Positions 14,952 to 16,136 of a DNA stretch of 16,136 nt are shown one piece after another. Numbering within the stretch: the first letter of the stretch is position 1; every line of letters starts with the position of its first letter. The notes under the pieces are model-generated. The model did no database searches. It was not told where the DNA came from and saw only the letters and a list, made by a program, of their open reading frames with translations. Both the position numbers and the translations under genes were made by a program. The DNA comes from an uncultured Blautia sp. (GTDB lineage: Bacteria > Bacillota > Clostridia > Lachnospirales > Lachnospiraceae), in assembly GCA_934358405.1 (NCBI GenBank), contig CAKRKL010000034.1:1-16136 (forward strand), written 5' to 3'.

Positions 14952-16133
14952 TTAATTTTTATTTCCTTTTTGCAGTTCTGTGTCCTGCTTCTTTATTTCT
15001 TCTATCAGCCCTTGTGCATCCTCTGTCTGTCCAAGATACCCATATACATTGGAAAACACCACTGCTCCAAGCCGGATCTGTTCATAGGAACGATGATTCA
15101 GATAAAACTGGATCCGCTTCATGATTTCTCCCATTGCAGGCTGCAAAAATCCCGTATCATGTAGAATATTAAGGGCTTCATCTGTTGTGTTGCAGTTCAG
15201 GATTGCCCGGGCGGTATCCCCGTCAGCCCCTGCCCGAAGTGCATTGGAAGCTAGCACCTCCATTCGGGCGTCTGCGCTGTGGGAATGGGTATTCATGATC
15301 CCGGCTGCCACTTTCACGAACTTGCCGATATGAGCTACAAAAAGAATGCCTTTCACGCCCATATCTACTGCCATGTCAATGGTCTCACCTACATAATTGC
15401 TGCATTTGATATTTCGCTCAAAGGGCAGTGTCATATGCTCCCTTAAATAATCTGCACCATAGTTTCCAGGTGTAGCCAGAATGTACTGCTCCCCCTGGGT
15501 GAAATGCTGCTTCATTTCCACATGAATGCTCTCCACCAGTGCTTTCTCACTCATGGGTTCCACGATTCCCGAGGTTCCCAAAATAGAGATTCCGCCTGTG
15601 ATTCCAAGCCTTGGGTTGAAGGTTTTCCTGCCGATTTCCACACCCTCCGGCACAAAAATCACCACCTTCAGACCACCCTCGTAGTCATAAGCCACTGAGG
15701 CTTCCTCTGCCTCGCGAAGGATCATGGCACGGGGAACCGGATTGATTGCTGCCTCTCCTACCTGCTGGGAAAGTCCCGGTTTTGTCACCCGGCCAACACC
15801 GATTCCGCCGTCTATTTGGATTCCCGGCTCCTTTGTCTTTGATACGGTGGCGTATACCAGAATTCCGTTGGTGGTATCCGGATCATCGCCTGCATCCTTT
15901 TTCACGGCGCAGGTGACCTGATTTTCTTCAATTTGAACGTCATGGAGTTCCAGGTCCAGAAGGATTCCTTTGGGCGTCATAAGGGGAACACTGTCCAGCT
16001 TCTTTCTCCCAAGGAGCATAAGTGCTGCGCCCTTGCAGGCTGCCGCCGCACAGGAGCCTGTAGTATAGCCAAAGCGCATTTTCTTCTGTCCGCGGATCAC
16101 GTAATACTCTTCCAGACCGGTTTTGTGTGCCAT
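14952..16133 (-). CDS. cbiD: Cobalt-precorrin-5B C1-methyltransferase CbiD
   Basis: CbiD methylates C1 of cobalt-precorrin-5B to give cobalt-precorrin-6A in the anaerobic pathway. It belongs to its own methyltransferase family, not the SUMT family. The 393-residue protein, slightly longer than usual, shows MRFGYTTGSCAAAACKGAA near the N-terminus, DAGDDPDTTNG, GGIGVGRVTKPGL, NPVPRAMI, LGITGGISILGTSGIVEPMS, and FVAHIGKFVKVAAGIMNTHS. The start is taken as ATG 16133, but only 3 nt of upstream sequence is visible. The ribosome binding site and any upstream gene or riboswitch therefore cannot be judged, and a start further upstream is possible. It is the first visible gene of the operon. Confidence 0.93.
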   Translation of the reverse strand: MAHKTGLEEYYVIRGQKKMRFGYTTGSCAAAACKGAALMLLGRKKLDSVPLMTPKGILLDLELHDVQIEENQVTCAVKKDAGDDPDTTNGILVYATVSKTKEPGIQIDGGIGVGRVTKPGLSQQVGEAAINPVPRAMILREAEEASVAYDYEGGLKVVIFVPEGVEIGRKTFNPRLGITGGISILGTSGIVEPMSEKALVESIHVEMKQHFTQGEQYILATPGNYGADYLREHMTLPFERNIKCSNYVGETIDMAVDMGVKGILFVAHIGKFVKVAAGIMNTHSHSADARMEVLASNALRAGADGDTARAILNCNTTDEALNILHDTGFLQPAMGEIMKRIQFYLNHRSYEQIRLGAVVFSNVYGYLGQTEDAQGLIEEIKKQDTELQKGNKN

Positions 16134-16136
16134 ATT

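Noticed and set aside
16134..16136. A cobalamin riboswitch ahead of the operon.
   Set aside because: Only 3 nt upstream of cbiD are visible, and no riboswitch-like conserved elements were seen in the internal spacers, so it cannot be called.

Overview
The window looks like chromosomal DNA from an anaerobic Clostridia bacterium, most probably Lachnospiraceae. This rests on the oxygen-independent (cbi-type) cobalamin genes, strong AGGAGG-type ribosome binding sites, frequent TTG/GTG starts, and a MocR-type regulator next to a pyridoxamine kinase. The family-level assignment comes from protein resemblance, not from an rRNA or a search.

Layout. (1) Positions 1-732 (+) hold the 3' part of an inositol-monophosphatase-family gene whose start lies before the window; a 12-bp inverted repeat follows it. 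(2) Positions 856-2388 (-) hold a two-gene unit: a pyridoxamine/pyridoxal kinase (TTG start) followed after 15 nt by a small radical SAM protein of the TatD-associated type. (3) Divergent from the kinase, with a 123-bp shared control region, is a GntR/aminotransferase-fold (MocR/PdxR-like) regulator at 2512-3840 (+). Its expected PLP-binding lysine reads as arginine. (4) Positions 3867-16133 (-) are one long, tightly packed anaerobic corrin operon. Read in transcription order it is cbiD, cbiL, cbiF, cbiG, cbiH, a cbiJ-cbiE-cbiT fusion, cbiA, cbiB, cobD, cbiP, cbiC. It continues upstream beyond the right edge or starts just outside it.

How the genes work together. CbiL, CbiH, CbiF, CbiG, CbiD, CbiJ, CbiT, CbiE and CbiC carry cobalt-precorrin-2 through ring contraction, methylation, reduction and the final methyl shift to cobyrinate. 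CbiA and CbiP amidate the side chains. CobD makes (R)-1-amino-2-propanol phosphate and CbiB attaches it, giving adenosylcobinamide phosphate. The window does not contain the cobaltochelatase (CbiK/CbiX), cobalt importer, corrinoid adenosyltransferase, nucleotide-loop genes (CobU/CobS/CobT/CobC) or a cobalamin riboswitch; a riboswitch would be expected upstream of cbiD, outside the window. The B6 salvage unit beside the operon supplies PLP, which CobD needs, but a regulatory link is only an inference.

I found no clearly new multi-gene system. The most unusual points are the degenerate aminotransferase domain of the B6-linked regulator, the triple CbiJ-CbiE-CbiT fusion, and the pairing of the kinase with an uncharacterised radical SAM protein. 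No RNA genes, insertion sequences, CRISPR arrays or attachment sites were recognised.
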